A stretch of 64,000 nt of DNA from Opimibacter sp041746735. GTDB taxonomy: Bacteria > Bacteroidota > Bacteroidia > Chitinophagales > Saprospiraceae. Positions within the stretch are counted from its first letter, which is position 1. Every line of letters begins with the position of its first letter. The stretch is taken from NCBI GenBank assembly GCA_041746735.1, contig JBGTGP010000041.1:1-64000 (forward strand), given 5' to 3'. This document shows positions 42,636 through 52,800 of this stretch, in pieces. The position numbers were made by a program, and so were the translations under genes. The notes below the pieces were generated by a model, which saw nothing but the letters and a program-made list of their open reading frames with translations, searched no databases and had not been told where the DNA came from.

Positions 42636-44831
42636 TTAGTATCCGGTGTTTTGCTCCAACCTCGGATTTGCACCCAGATCAGAGGATGGTATAGGAAAAA
42701 CATCCCGGTAGGCTTCAACGGATCTGCCTTCGGGTACATCCCCTTTCCATGCCCAATGGTAACTCGTCTCACTAAATTGTCCAAAACGAATCAGATCGGT
42801 CCGCCGATGACACTCCCAGTATAATTCCCGGCCACGCTCATCAATCAACATTTGCAGGTTGAGTTCCGCATCCGTAATACCTCCTCCTGATCCGCCGTAT
42901 GCCCGATTGCGTACCTGATTGAAATACTGAAGAGCCTGGGCACGATTACCACCGCTACGCAATAATGCTTCACTGGCCATCAGCAAAACATCCGCCAGTC
43001 GAAACATCGGGAAATCAGTATCCACGAAGTCATTATCTGATCCGCGCACACCCTCCGATGTCAGGTTAATAAACTTCCGTATCGCATATCCCTGAGTGAA
43101 TAAAGTGATATCGGTGATATCCAAACTCTGTCCATCCGTATGAAAAAGTCCGCGGGTATCAAAACTGGTCGATAGTATTTCGTAGGTATAATCCGGTTTG
43201 TCAATATACAGCCGAATAATGTAGGACCCATTGGCGATAATAATGTTGGAACCACCAGGGGTCAGGATCGCATTCCCCAGATTATCTCCCAGATTGACTG
43301 TCCACTCATGATTCGCGCGGAACTTGAATTCTCCATCTGTCAGATCCGTAACCACCTCCATGGCTTCCTTGTCCGCATTCCAGGTCATCTCTGTATCGAC
43401 ATCCCATCCACCAGGTGTAGCATCTCCGATGATCCCCCAGGTGCGACGCTCCATCGTATACGTATTGTTGCTCAGGTTGACCTGAATAAAATAGAGTCCG
43501 GCCTCCCCGTTGCGGATCGTATCGCCGTTCATTTCGAGGGTACCATCACCTCCATTGTCTCCCAACCGAAGAGAAAAAGTGGAGGAAGGAACGCGGGTAA
43601 AAAAGAACGGACTATTCGCTTCGGGAAAATAAACGTGACCTTCAAACATATTAGGTGACTGCGCGGCAAGGGACGTCTTTGTATTTGTACCTACCCATCC
43701 CTGATAGGCACCTGGCACATAGAGCTTAGGATATGTAGCGGTATTCCCTTCATTGGGGGACTTGACGATCCCACCAAAATCGGAAGGAAACTTCTCCACA
43801 AATTGCCTTGTAGTACGCATACCACCCCATCCGGTGGATACACCCGATGCTGCAGGATTCATGCTGCCCCCGATCCCTCCGAAGACCAGGAAGGTCGTGC
43901 CTCCATATGTCCGGGTCCGGATCCCATCAAACGTAATCGGAAATATGATCTCCCCCGAGCGATGATTATCGGCCCGGAATAAATTGTCGTATTTGGGTTC
44001 CAGGATATATCCGGCATCAATGACTTTATTGCAAAAAGTCACACAGTCCGTAAACCGTGGGGTATTGATATACACCTCTGCGTTTAGATAAAGCTTGGCC
44101 AACAAGGTCCACACCGCTGCTCGGTCAGCACGACCATAAGGATTTGAACGTGGTGCGGCGATCTCATTTTCAATGGCCAGCAGTTCAGATTCGATATAGG
44201 CAAACAATTCCGGAGCCAATATCTGACGTGGAAAAAAGGAACCGACCTTATCCTCCTCTGTCACAAACGGGACATTTCTGAATAAATCCAGAGCATGCCA
44301 GTAACTCAACGCACGCAAAAACCTGGCCTCCGCACGATATCCTTTGATCTGGGCCGCAAGATTGGCATCAACACCCCGACTGGAAAGTTTTTCGTCCGTG
44401 GTTTCACGTAAATACTCATTGCAGATCACGATCTGATAGAATATACGACTGTAAAAAGCAAATATAAATCCATCGTCAGCCGTCCAGTCCTGATCATGAA
44501 AATTCTTGATCGTCTGATCATTCCAGCCTATAATAGCTTCATCCGTCGTCAATTCCTGATGATAATAATATCCCCGGAGGTACTGACCAAATCCTTCATC
44601 AATTCCTTCGATATCCGGTTGACCAGCAGGGCCCTGCTGGCCAGTCAGGGCATGTCCGGAATAGAGTTTGGCTAACACCTGCAAATAGGCATCCGGATCG
44701 TTAAAGACCACAGCAGCGGTCACCACATCCGGATCAATGGGAATAGTATCCAGATCCTTAAAGCAACCGATGTTCATGAATCCCAAAAGGACCAGACCCC
44801 AAAATGATTTTTTTATAGAATACATTTTCAT
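42636..44831 (-). CDS. SusD/RagB lipoprotein with inserted SusE-type domain
   Basis: This 731-residue surface lipoprotein (lipobox MNIGC, cysteine 23) captures glycan for the SusC channel. The helical TPR-like SusD body is seen in IPIDPDVVTAAVVFNDPDAY, GYRAEARFLRALSYWHALDLF and MLIDERGRELYWECHRRTDL, with the C-terminal NPRLEQNTGY. It is about 200 residues longer than usual. The extra part, residues about 394-552, holds VYFPEANSPFFFTRV, LGDNGGDGTLEMNG and WGIIGDATPGGWDVDTEM...FKFRANHEW, which is the SusE/SusF-like repeat also found in the divergent gene at 47920. This suggests added starch-binding capacity within SusD. It follows susC by 17 bases on the same strand. Confidence 0.92.
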   Translation of the reverse strand: MKMYSIKKSFWGLVLLGFMNIGCFKDLDTIPIDPDVVTAAVVFNDPDAYLQVLAKLYSGHALTGQQGPAGQPDIEGIDEGFGQYLRGYYYHQELTTDEAIIGWNDQTIKNFHDQDWTADDGFIFAFYSRIFYQIVICNEYLRETTDEKLSSRGVDANLAAQIKGYRAEARFLRALSYWHALDLFRNVPFVTEEDKVGSFFPRQILAPELFAYIESELLAIENEIAAPRSNPYGRADRAAVWTLLAKLYLNAEVYINTPRFTDCVTFCNKVIDAGYILEPKYDNLFRADNHRSGEIIFPITFDGIRTRTYGGTTFLVFGGIGGSMNPAASGVSTGWGGMRTTRQFVEKFPSDFGGIVKSPNEGNTATYPKLYVPGAYQGWVGTNTKTSLAAQSPNMFEGHVYFPEANSPFFFTRVPSSTFSLRLGDNGGDGTLEMNGDTIRNGEAGLYFIQVNLSNNTYTMERRTWGIIGDATPGGWDVDTEMTWNADKEAMEVVTDLTDGEFKFRANHEWTVNLGDNLGNAILTPGGSNIIIANGSYIIRLYIDKPDYTYEILSTSFDTRGLFHTDGQSLDITDITLFTQGYAIRKFINLTSEGVRGSDNDFVDTDFPMFRLADVLLMASEALLRSGGNRAQALQYFNQVRNRAYGGSGGGITDAELNLQMLIDERGRELYWECHRRTDLIRFGQFSETSYHWAWKGDVPEGRSVEAYRDVFPIPSSDLGANPRLEQNTGY

Positions 44832-44848
44832 GTCGTGTATGCTTCGGA

Positions 44849-47806
44849 TTAAAATTCAATATTGACGCCAAGAACAAATGTCCGTGGACGAGGATATATG
44901 TTGTTGTCAATGCCATTAAACATCTCCGGATCAAGGCCATCATAGCCGGTGATCACAAACGGATTCTGCGCGGTCACATACACACGCATAAACTCGCCCA
45001 CCACCTTGTCGAAATTATATCCCATGGTGATGTGATCCATGCGGAAAAAATCAGCCTTCTGGACGAAATGATCGCTGAAAGTCAGACTCGCCTGATTCAC
45101 CACATCCAAATCTATTGCGGACTGATGCACATTCCAGAGCGACTGCCCCCCCGTAGACAAAAACAAGCGGTTCAGATATCCCATGTCCGTTTTGAGATTG
45201 TTGTACACATAGTTGCCCACGCTTGCACGACCTGCAAAACTTAAATCGAATTTTCCAATCTCAAGCCGACTCGTAAGCCCGAACGTATAATCGGCTGCCG
45301 GCTTTTCATACCTGTATCTGTCCAACCCGTTGATGATGCCATCATTGTTGCGATCAGCAAACATATTCTCCAGCAAATTTCCGTTCTCATCATACAACTG
45401 CTCATAGACAAAAAAGGATCTGGGAGCATATCCAACGGTATGGATCTGGATATTACTCCCCACTCCGCCTGAAATTCCACCTGTCAATACACCTTCATAA
45501 GCAGGATCATCAGTGGCGGTGAGTTTCGTGATCTCATTCACATTATAAGCCATATTCAAACCAACATCCCAGGATACATTTCGTGTCAGTACCGGCTTGA
45601 TAAAGAGACCGAGTTCAATACCCTGATTTTCCATGTTACCCACATTGGTCGTCACAAAGTTGGTCAGGTTGGTTCCCGCCGGAACCGGGATCCGGTTGAG
45701 CAGGTCTTTCGTATTTCGCTGGTAGACATCCAACGTACCGGAAAGTCTGTTCCTGATGATGGAATAATCCACCCCCAGGTTGGCGGTAGTCGTTTCTTCC
45801 CAACGGATATTGGCGTCATATCCATTAGGTCTCAGGGTCGTTATAAAATCATCTCCAAACTGATACTGGGCACTTTCATTGCCCAGCTGGTACCGGGCCA
45901 GATAGGCATAGTAATCACCAATATCCTGCTGGCCTGTTACGCCCCATCCAAGTCTCACCTTCAAACTATTGAAGTGACTTCTTTCACTCTCAACTACTTT
46001 AATTGCCACGGCTGCGGCAGGAAACAAACCCCATCTGTTTTCAGGTGAAAATCGGGAAGTCCCATCCCTTCTCAAGGTCATCGTGAGCAGATAGCGGCTG
46101 TTGAAACTGTAATTGACGCGTCCAAAAAGAGAAAGAAGATAGTACTCCGCGGGATCCGATCCGGTAGTCGTTCTTGCCGGGGAACCAGCAGCATCAGAGT
46201 TGCGGAAGAAATTATCAATTTCAAAGTGCTGCCAGGAATATCCAGCCATCACATCCAGGTTGCTGAGTCCTATATCCGTTTTATAGTTCAGATAGAATTC
46301 CAGGAGGCTGTTCTTTTTGGTTTGATTGTAGATATTGTTAACACCCCCGCCATTTATAGCATCGAAAGCAAAAGCGGCTATGGGATCTACGAGGACGACC
46401 CCTTCTCCTCTGCCATAATCATAGGCGAGGTTGAGATTGGCCCGCAGCGCAGGAAGGAAGGAAAAGCGATAATCTGCATTGAGATTGGTTAAAATGCGCT
46501 TCTCATCTGACTGATCATTCCTCAGCTCCAACAGGGCTACAGGATTGGTAGGAGAAATTGTATTCGGATTTCCATTCGCAGTGGTCCAGGTTGTAAATCC
46601 GCCATAAGGACTATCAGGATCACGAATCGCTTGGGTAGGATCAAAGTTCAATGCATTACCAATAGCCCCGCGGTCTGCAAACTGGTTATTGGTAAACATG
46701 CTTTTGAAATGCAGGTTGAGCTGTAAGGTATTGTTAAACAAACCGGGATTCAGATTCACTCCGGCGGTGATTCGGTCAAATCTGTCCGTTTTGAGTATCC
46801 CCATTTTGTCCGTATACCCCAGGGAGACACGAAAAGGAATTTCTTTTATCCCCCCGGACAGGTAGAGATTGTGATCATGACCTATGGCCGACTGATAGAT
46901 TTCATCCTGCCAATAGGTATCGGCATCGCCAACGAGTGCTCGGGCCGGGTGAGAAGCATCATACCGCTCCTCAATCAGGGCCCGGTATGCATCTGCATGA
47001 AGGACATCCACTAGCGATGTGGCATTGCCGATAGATACATTTCCTCCATATCCGAGTCTCAGCTTGTCACCAACCTTGCCTTTTTTGGTGGTGATCAGAA
47101 TGACTCCTCCTGCTGCCCGGTTTCCGTATATGGCTGCGGCAGATGCATCCTTGAGTACCGTCATGCTCTCAATGTCATTCGGATTGATGACATTTAAGGG
47201 ATTCCGGCCCCCCGAGATACCCCCGTTGTCAATAGGGACACCATCGATGACGATCAGAGGATCATTGGTCGCACTGAGGGAGGACTCGCCCCGTATCCGG
47301 ATCGTCGCCCCTCCACCCGGAGCACCATCATCAGTGGTGATGACCACTCCGGCGACCTTGCCTGCCAGCAGCTCCTGGGCACCCGTGATAGCACCCCGGT
47401 TAAAACTTTCAGACGACACGGTATGCACTGATCCGGTGGCATCTTCCCGCTTGACCGTTCCATACCCTATCAGCACCACCTCACTCAGGGCCTGACCGGC
47501 ATTGAGCGCAACATTTACAACAGCGGAGTTCCCAAGTTTGATCTCAACTGCCTGATACCCGGTATAGCTAAAGATCAGAATATCAAAGCCTTCCGGAACC
47601 ACCAGCGAATAGGAGCCATCAAAATCTGAAACAGTTCCAATTCCACCGCCTTTGACCACGATGTTGGCGCCTATCAACCCCTCCTTACTCACTTCATCAG
47701 TGACTGTCCCCCGAATCGTACGTTGGGCTGAGATATCCAGAGAAAAGCTGACAGCCAGAAACAGAGAAAGCAAAAGCTTTAAAGGGAATGATACATGATT
47801 GGACAT
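44849..47806 (-). CDS. SusC/RagA TonB-linked outer-membrane protein
   Basis: This 985-residue channel imports oligosaccharides captured by SusD. It has a signal peptide (LLLSLFLAVSFSLDISAQ), a carboxypeptidase-D-regulatory-like domain (IRGTVTDEVSKEGLIGANIV), the TonB-box region, the plug (VAGVVITTDDGAPGGGATIRI, IESMTVLKDASAAAIYGNRA) with SusC signature ITTKKGK, and a barrel ending PRTFVLGVNIEF. Length is typical. SusD follows 17 bases after it, making a canonical pair. It is divergent from the secreted five-domain starch-binding-type protein at 47920, with 113 bases in between for shared control. Confidence 0.95.
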   Translation of the reverse strand: MSNHVSFPLKLLLSLFLAVSFSLDISAQRTIRGTVTDEVSKEGLIGANIVVKGGGIGTVSDFDGSYSLVVPEGFDILIFSYTGYQAVEIKLGNSAVVNVALNAGQALSEVVLIGYGTVKREDATGSVHTVSSESFNRGAITGAQELLAGKVAGVVITTDDGAPGGGATIRIRGESSLSATNDPLIVIDGVPIDNGGISGGRNPLNVINPNDIESMTVLKDASAAAIYGNRAAGGVILITTKKGKVGDKLRLGYGGNVSIGNATSLVDVLHADAYRALIEERYDASHPARALVGDADTYWQDEIYQSAIGHDHNLYLSGGIKEIPFRVSLGYTDKMGILKTDRFDRITAGVNLNPGLFNNTLQLNLHFKSMFTNNQFADRGAIGNALNFDPTQAIRDPDSPYGGFTTWTTANGNPNTISPTNPVALLELRNDQSDEKRILTNLNADYRFSFLPALRANLNLAYDYGRGEGVVLVDPIAAFAFDAINGGGVNNIYNQTKKNSLLEFYLNYKTDIGLSNLDVMAGYSWQHFEIDNFFRNSDAAGSPARTTTGSDPAEYYLLSLFGRVNYSFNSRYLLTMTLRRDGTSRFSPENRWGLFPAAAVAIKVVESERSHFNSLKVRLGWGVTGQQDIGDYYAYLARYQLGNESAQYQFGDDFITTLRPNGYDANIRWEETTTANLGVDYSIIRNRLSGTLDVYQRNTKDLLNRIPVPAGTNLTNFVTTNVGNMENQGIELGLFIKPVLTRNVSWDVGLNMAYNVNEITKLTATDDPAYEGVLTGGISGGVGSNIQIHTVGYAPRSFFVYEQLYDENGNLLENMFADRNNDGIINGLDRYRYEKPAADYTFGLTSRLEIGKFDLSFAGRASVGNYVYNNLKTDMGYLNRLFLSTGGQSLWNVHQSAIDLDVVNQASLTFSDHFVQKADFFRMDHITMGYNFDKVVGEFMRVYVTAQNPFVITGYDGLDPEMFNGIDNNIYPRPRTFVLGVNIEF

Positions 47807-47849
47807 AAAATCTGATATTTAAAGGTAAATATAGCCTACCTAAGATTTT

Positions 47850-47880
47850 TTGTCAGTTTTCTTTTGATTGTGTATGTTTA
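47850..47880 (+). promoter_or_regulatory. Promoter of the SusE/F-like gene
   Basis: TTG (47850-47852) and TATGTTTA (47873-47880) are spaced by exactly 20 bases, matching TTG-N20-TAnnTTTG with one mismatch in the last -7 base. The ATG at 47920 would have a leader of about 30-35 bases. The susC minus strand has only a weak counterpart, TATATTTA (47833-47826), without a -33 TTG. Confidence 0.55.
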
Positions 47881-47919
47881 CAGTCCATCAAAGATACATT
47901 CACCTAAAATTTACAAACG

Positions 47920-49692
47920 ATGAAAATACGCTTACATTTTTTACTTTTTGCTCTCTTTTGCCTTTCAGCAGCCAATGCCCAGATTGCCTCTGTAGGTATC
48001 ATCGGCTCCGCAACTCCAGGTGGCTGGGATGAAGACACAGACATGGAGCAGGATCCTGATAATTCTGACCTCTGGACCATTGATATTTTCCTGATAGACG
48101 GAGAAGCAAAATTCAGAGCTGACAATGACTGGGCGATCAACTGGGGGAATACCGATTTCCCACTTGGAACAGGCGTGGCCAACGGTCCAAATATTCCCGT
48201 TACAGCCGGTATGCACCACGTTACATTCAACTCAGCCACAGGAGAATACTATTTCTCCGTTAGTTCTGATATCGGTATCATTGGTTCCGCCACGCCTTTT
48301 GGCTGGGATGCAGATGTCAATTTGTACCAGGATTCGGACAATCCTGATCTCTATACCATAACCCTAGCCCTAGGCGCAGGAGAAGCTAAGTTCCGCCAGG
48401 ATGATGACTGGGCTGTAAACTGGGGAAACACCGATTTTCCTTCCGGAATTGGCGAACAAAACGGACCAAATATTCCGATTGCCACAGGCGGCGATTACAA
48501 CATATCATTTAATAAAGCTACCGGCGAATACAACTTTGTCCTGACCAGCTTCTCTACTGTGGGACTCATCGGAGATGCTACAGCAGGCGGGTGGGATAGC
48601 CCGACACCTATGACATCCGGCTCCGGACCAGGAGAATGGACTTTATCCGTCGTACTCACTGACGGTGGAGTGCAATTTTCGGGCGACAACGGAGTAGCGG
48701 TTTGGGGAGGCTCTGATTTTCCGGCTGGCACAGCCACGCTTGACGGAGACACCATATCAGTCCCTAGCGGCAGGTATTTAGTTAATTTCAACAGCAGAAC
48801 GCTTGCATATGAGTTTGTACCCGTAGTTTATTATCAGACCATCGGTATTATTGGTGATGCCACCCCGGGTGGCTGGGATGAGGATACTGACATGGAACTC
48901 AATGATGCACCCGGATCTGATTCGACAGACTGGAAATTAAGAGTTATCCTGACAGATGGAGAACTGAAATTTAGAGCCGATAATGACTGGGATGTCAACT
49001 GGGGATCAGGTACTTTCCCCACTGGAGTGGCAGAGAGAGACGGAGCCAATATCCCTGTCACCGCAGGTGAATATATTATCTTTTTCAGCTCGTTTTTAGG
49101 TAATTACGGATTTGTTGAGTTAAGGGTGTTCAACAGCATGGGCCTCATAGGTCCGGCTACTCCATTTGGAGATTGGGCTACTGATGCCCAGATGGTAAAG
49201 GACGCCAACGACGAAAATCTATGGACCATCCAATCCATCGATCTGTCTACGGGTGAGGCTAAATTCAGAGCGGAAGGAGAATGGGCTACAAACTGGGGAT
49301 CAACCTCCTGGCCTTCCGGAACCGGCACACAGGACGGACCGAATATTCCCATTACTGGTGGAACATACGGTGTAACCTTAAATTCAGAAACAGGTGAATA
49401 TGCCTTCGGCGATCCAATCACCTCGACAAAAGATATCCTCAATCCTTCCATCATAAATGTGTATCCAAATCCGGCATCTGAGGTTATTCATATTGACCTC
49501 AGCCAATTGGATCTGAGAGGAAATGTCAATCTGAACGTATTCGATATCACAGGCAAACTCGTCATGACGCAGACCCAGCAAGGGCAAGCTCAGATGAAAC
49601 TAGGTGTAGCTACTTTACAACCCGGTCACTATACCCTGCATATCTCCAATGACAAATACATCATCGGAAAGAAATTTACGATCATGAGGTAA
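47920..49692 (+). CDS. Five-domain SusE/F-like starch-binding-type protein with T9SS signal
   Basis: This 590-residue secreted protein has a signal peptide (HFLLFALFCLSAANAQ) and then five tandem domains of about 92 residues. Each opens with a form of IIGxATPGGWD, has an acidic turn, and continues with GEAKFRADNDWxxNWG, DFPxGxG and NIPVTAG. Domain 3 (about residues 208-300) is degenerate: the KFRADNDW element reads QFSGDNGV and NWG reads VWGG. A T9SS type A sorting domain closes the protein (NVYPNPASEVIHIDLSQ ... LQPGHYTLHIS). Domains of this kind in SusE/SusF bind starch by aromatic platforms. Unlike those proteins it has no lipobox, so T9SS takes the place of lipid anchoring. Confidence 0.85.
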   Translation: MKIRLHFLLFALFCLSAANAQIASVGIIGSATPGGWDEDTDMEQDPDNSDLWTIDIFLIDGEAKFRADNDWAINWGNTDFPLGTGVANGPNIPVTAGMHHVTFNSATGEYYFSVSSDIGIIGSATPFGWDADVNLYQDSDNPDLYTITLALGAGEAKFRQDDDWAVNWGNTDFPSGIGEQNGPNIPIATGGDYNISFNKATGEYNFVLTSFSTVGLIGDATAGGWDSPTPMTSGSGPGEWTLSVVLTDGGVQFSGDNGVAVWGGSDFPAGTATLDGDTISVPSGRYLVNFNSRTLAYEFVPVVYYQTIGIIGDATPGGWDEDTDMELNDAPGSDSTDWKLRVILTDGELKFRADNDWDVNWGSGTFPTGVAERDGANIPVTAGEYIIFFSSFLGNYGFVELRVFNSMGLIGPATPFGDWATDAQMVKDANDENLWTIQSIDLSTGEAKFRAEGEWATNWGSTSWPSGTGTQDGPNIPITGGTYGVTLNSETGEYAFGDPITSTKDILNPSIINVYPNPASEVIHIDLSQLDLRGNVNLNVFDITGKLVMTQTQQGQAQMKLGVATLQPGHYTLHISNDKYIIGKKFTIMR

Positions 49693-49716
49693 GATGAGTC
49701 ATCTCATTTCTACAAT

Positions 49717-49756
49717 AAAGAGGTGGTCTTCTGCTGTCAGATGACCACCTCTTTTC
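49717..49756 (+). terminator. Terminator after the SusE/F-like gene
   Basis: AAAGAGGTGGTC (49717-49728) pairs perfectly over 12 bp with GACCACCTCTTT (49743-49754). A small TCTG/CAGA stem lies inside the loop, and the hairpin is followed by TTC. It starts 25 bases after the stop codon, so the amylase fusion probably has its own promoter. Its short T-run makes the termination strength uncertain. Confidence 0.8.
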
Positions 49757-49844
49757 GTTGTTGCCATCGGACATGGATGGTCAGGTACTCGTAATCCACT
49801 GAAAACCCTATCTTTATTTCTTAGCACATCAACCTTTCCATTTT

Positions 49845-52800
49845 ATGCATTGGCTCAATAATAAGTCATTTTATTTGGCGCTTACCCTATTCACCAGCAC
49901 CATCGCAAATGGCCAGATTTTTACAGATATGTCGGTCCAAACAGGATTCAATACAACCGGTAAAAATCATGGTGTCGCTATTGGGGACTTCAATCAGGAT
50001 GGCTTGGATGACATCTATGTAAGCCGTGCCGAGGCACCCAATCTGTTATATATCAACCTGGGCAACTTCCAGTTTCAGGAGGCGGGTGCCACCTATGGGG
50101 TGGATTATGCCGGACGTACAAATTGCAGTATATGGTTTGATCTCGACAACGATGGAGACCTGGACCTGTTTCTCGGAAATGGATTTGAACCGAATGTGCT
50201 ATATCGAAATGATGGCAACCATTTTACAGATGTGAGTGCAGGGTATGGTATCCAAACCATTGGAAATGTCCGTTCGGTCAATGCTGTAGACTTTGACAAC
50301 GACGGCGATCTGGATGTCTATGTGGCCATGGCCTTGTCTCCAAACTTATTGTGGCGTAATGATGGTCATGTATTTACCAATGTAGCGGCGGAGGCCGGCA
50401 TTGATCTGGCGGGACGCTCTCTGGGTGCTGTGTTTTTTGATTATGACCATGATGGCTTTCAAGATCTGTATCAAGGCCAGGATGGATTTGATCAAAACTA
50501 TATCTACCGGAACAATGGAGATGGCACTTTTAGTGACGTTTCAGAAGAGACCGGACTCCTCTTTTCAGGATTTTGTATGGGGGCGACGGTGGGCGACCTC
50601 AATGGGGATGGATATGCAGATGTATATGTTGAAAACCTGGACTCCAATAAACTCTACGTGAGTGATGGCCCCGGGAAATACCAGGAGATCTCTACTCAAG
50701 CCGGTGTAGCCGACATCGGCATGGGCTGGAGCGCGTTCTTTTTTGATTATGACAACAACGGCTTGCAGGATATCTATCTTTCCAACGACAGTTATTTTGG
50801 TATACCGGGCCATGGCAAACTGCGAAACAGGTTGTATACAAATCAGGGCAACTTGCTCTTTCATTCGGAAGATATCATTGGCAATGTTCAAAACGAGTTT
50901 GGCTCTTATGGAGCCGCATATGCTGATTTTGACCAGGATGGCAAACTCGATATCGTCGTGATCAATGAAGGCCCACTCGACGGAAACCAAATCTTCAGAA
51001 ATCAATCGCAGACAGGAAATTATATTGCCTTAAAACTGGAGGGTATTGCCTCCAATACACAGGCTATTGGAAGTCGGGTGGTCTTGTATAGTAGTGGAAA
51101 ATCCCAGACCGCCTTTCTGACAGGTGGCTCAGGCTATGCATCCCAAAACTCATCTATTATCCATTTTGGGCTGGGTGATGCTGTCAACATTGATAGTTTG
51201 GTGATTTACTGGCCGTCAGGTCTTCGGCAAAAGACTGGCAGGTTGCAGATCAACAAACGCCATCATGTACGCGAAGGCAAAAGTGTTCTAGCGACCGGAC
51301 TGGTCGTCTGGACGGTTCCTTCATTCCCGACAAAAGAGGATAACGTCACCGTCTACTTTGATGCATCAGAAGGGAATGGCGCCCTCAATGGATTTCAGGA
51401 CAATGTCTATGCGCATACCGGTGTCATCACCAGTGAAAGCGCAAACGGAAATGACTGGAGACATGTCATTGGCAACTGGGGCACGCCTGACCCGCGTGTA
51501 CTGATGACCCGTGAAGAGGAAAATATTTATTCCATCAGCTATAACATCAGCGATTTCTACAACATACCCGCACCTGTAGAGGTGTTCCAGATGGCATTTG
51601 TCTTTCGTAATGTCAACGGCTCTATTGTCGGACGAAATACAGACGGTACTGATATCTTTACCGATGTATATCCTTCTGATATGGGTCTGTTTATGGTGTT
51701 ACGATCACCATCCGCCTCAGATGTACTCCTGTATGACGATGATAGTTTGTTTATTGACATCGTGGTCAGTGACACGGTGACCCTTTTGATCTATGACAAT
51801 GATGTTTTGATTTTTGCGGATATGACCGATCAAACCCAATTCTACCTTCACCCGGTAGATCCCGGAAATCACCTCCTGCGATTCGTGGCCATAAAGGATA
51901 CTGTAGTAGTGGTGCTGGAAAAAAAGTATTTCGTACTCGACCGCAATCCTGTCAGGATCGATCCCCCGGCCGGTGTTCAAAACGGTCTTAATTACTTCAG
52001 TGATTCCACCTATCTGTTTCAACTACACGCTCCCCTCAAGGAGTTTGTGTTTTTGCTTTGCCCCGAAAACACCTATAGCCCGGACGCGGCATTCAAGATG
52101 CATCAATCCGAAGATGAAAATACATTCTGGATCGAGTTGCCAAGAACGGATTTTGCTTCGGGAAATAATACCTATCAGTATCTGTTGAACGGAGGTATCC
52201 GAATCGCGGATCCTTTTTCCGAAGTCGTCCTTGATCCCTCGAATGACTTCTGGATCGATGCGAATGTCATGTCGACTCTCCCTCCCTACCCCACTGGAAT
52301 GACGAGCGGCATTGTGACTGCCTTTGATGAAACCTATCTAGCCTATGATTTTGAAATAACAGATTTCGAAAAACCAGAGAAGAAGAAACTGGTGATCTAT
52401 GAACTACTTCTACGGGACTTTCTGGCGGATCATAGTTTTACATCGCTTACGGATACCCTCGATTACTTCCAACGGCTTGGTGTCAATGCGATAGAACTCA
52501 TGCCCATCAACGAATATGAGGGTAATGTGAGCTGGGGATACAACCCTTCCTTTCACATGGCCGTCGATAAGTATTATGGCACACGGGAGCAGCTCAAAGC
52601 CTTTATCGACGCTGCGCATCAACGGGGCATCGCTGTCATCCTCGATGTGGTATTCAATCATACGTTTTCACAGGGGCCGTTGGCCCAGATGTATTGGGAT
52701 GCAACCAATTTTAGGCCTTCTCCCGAGAGTCCGTATCTGAATGTAACCCCCAGGCATCCATTCAATGTCGGATATGATTTCAATCATGAAAGTCAAGCCA

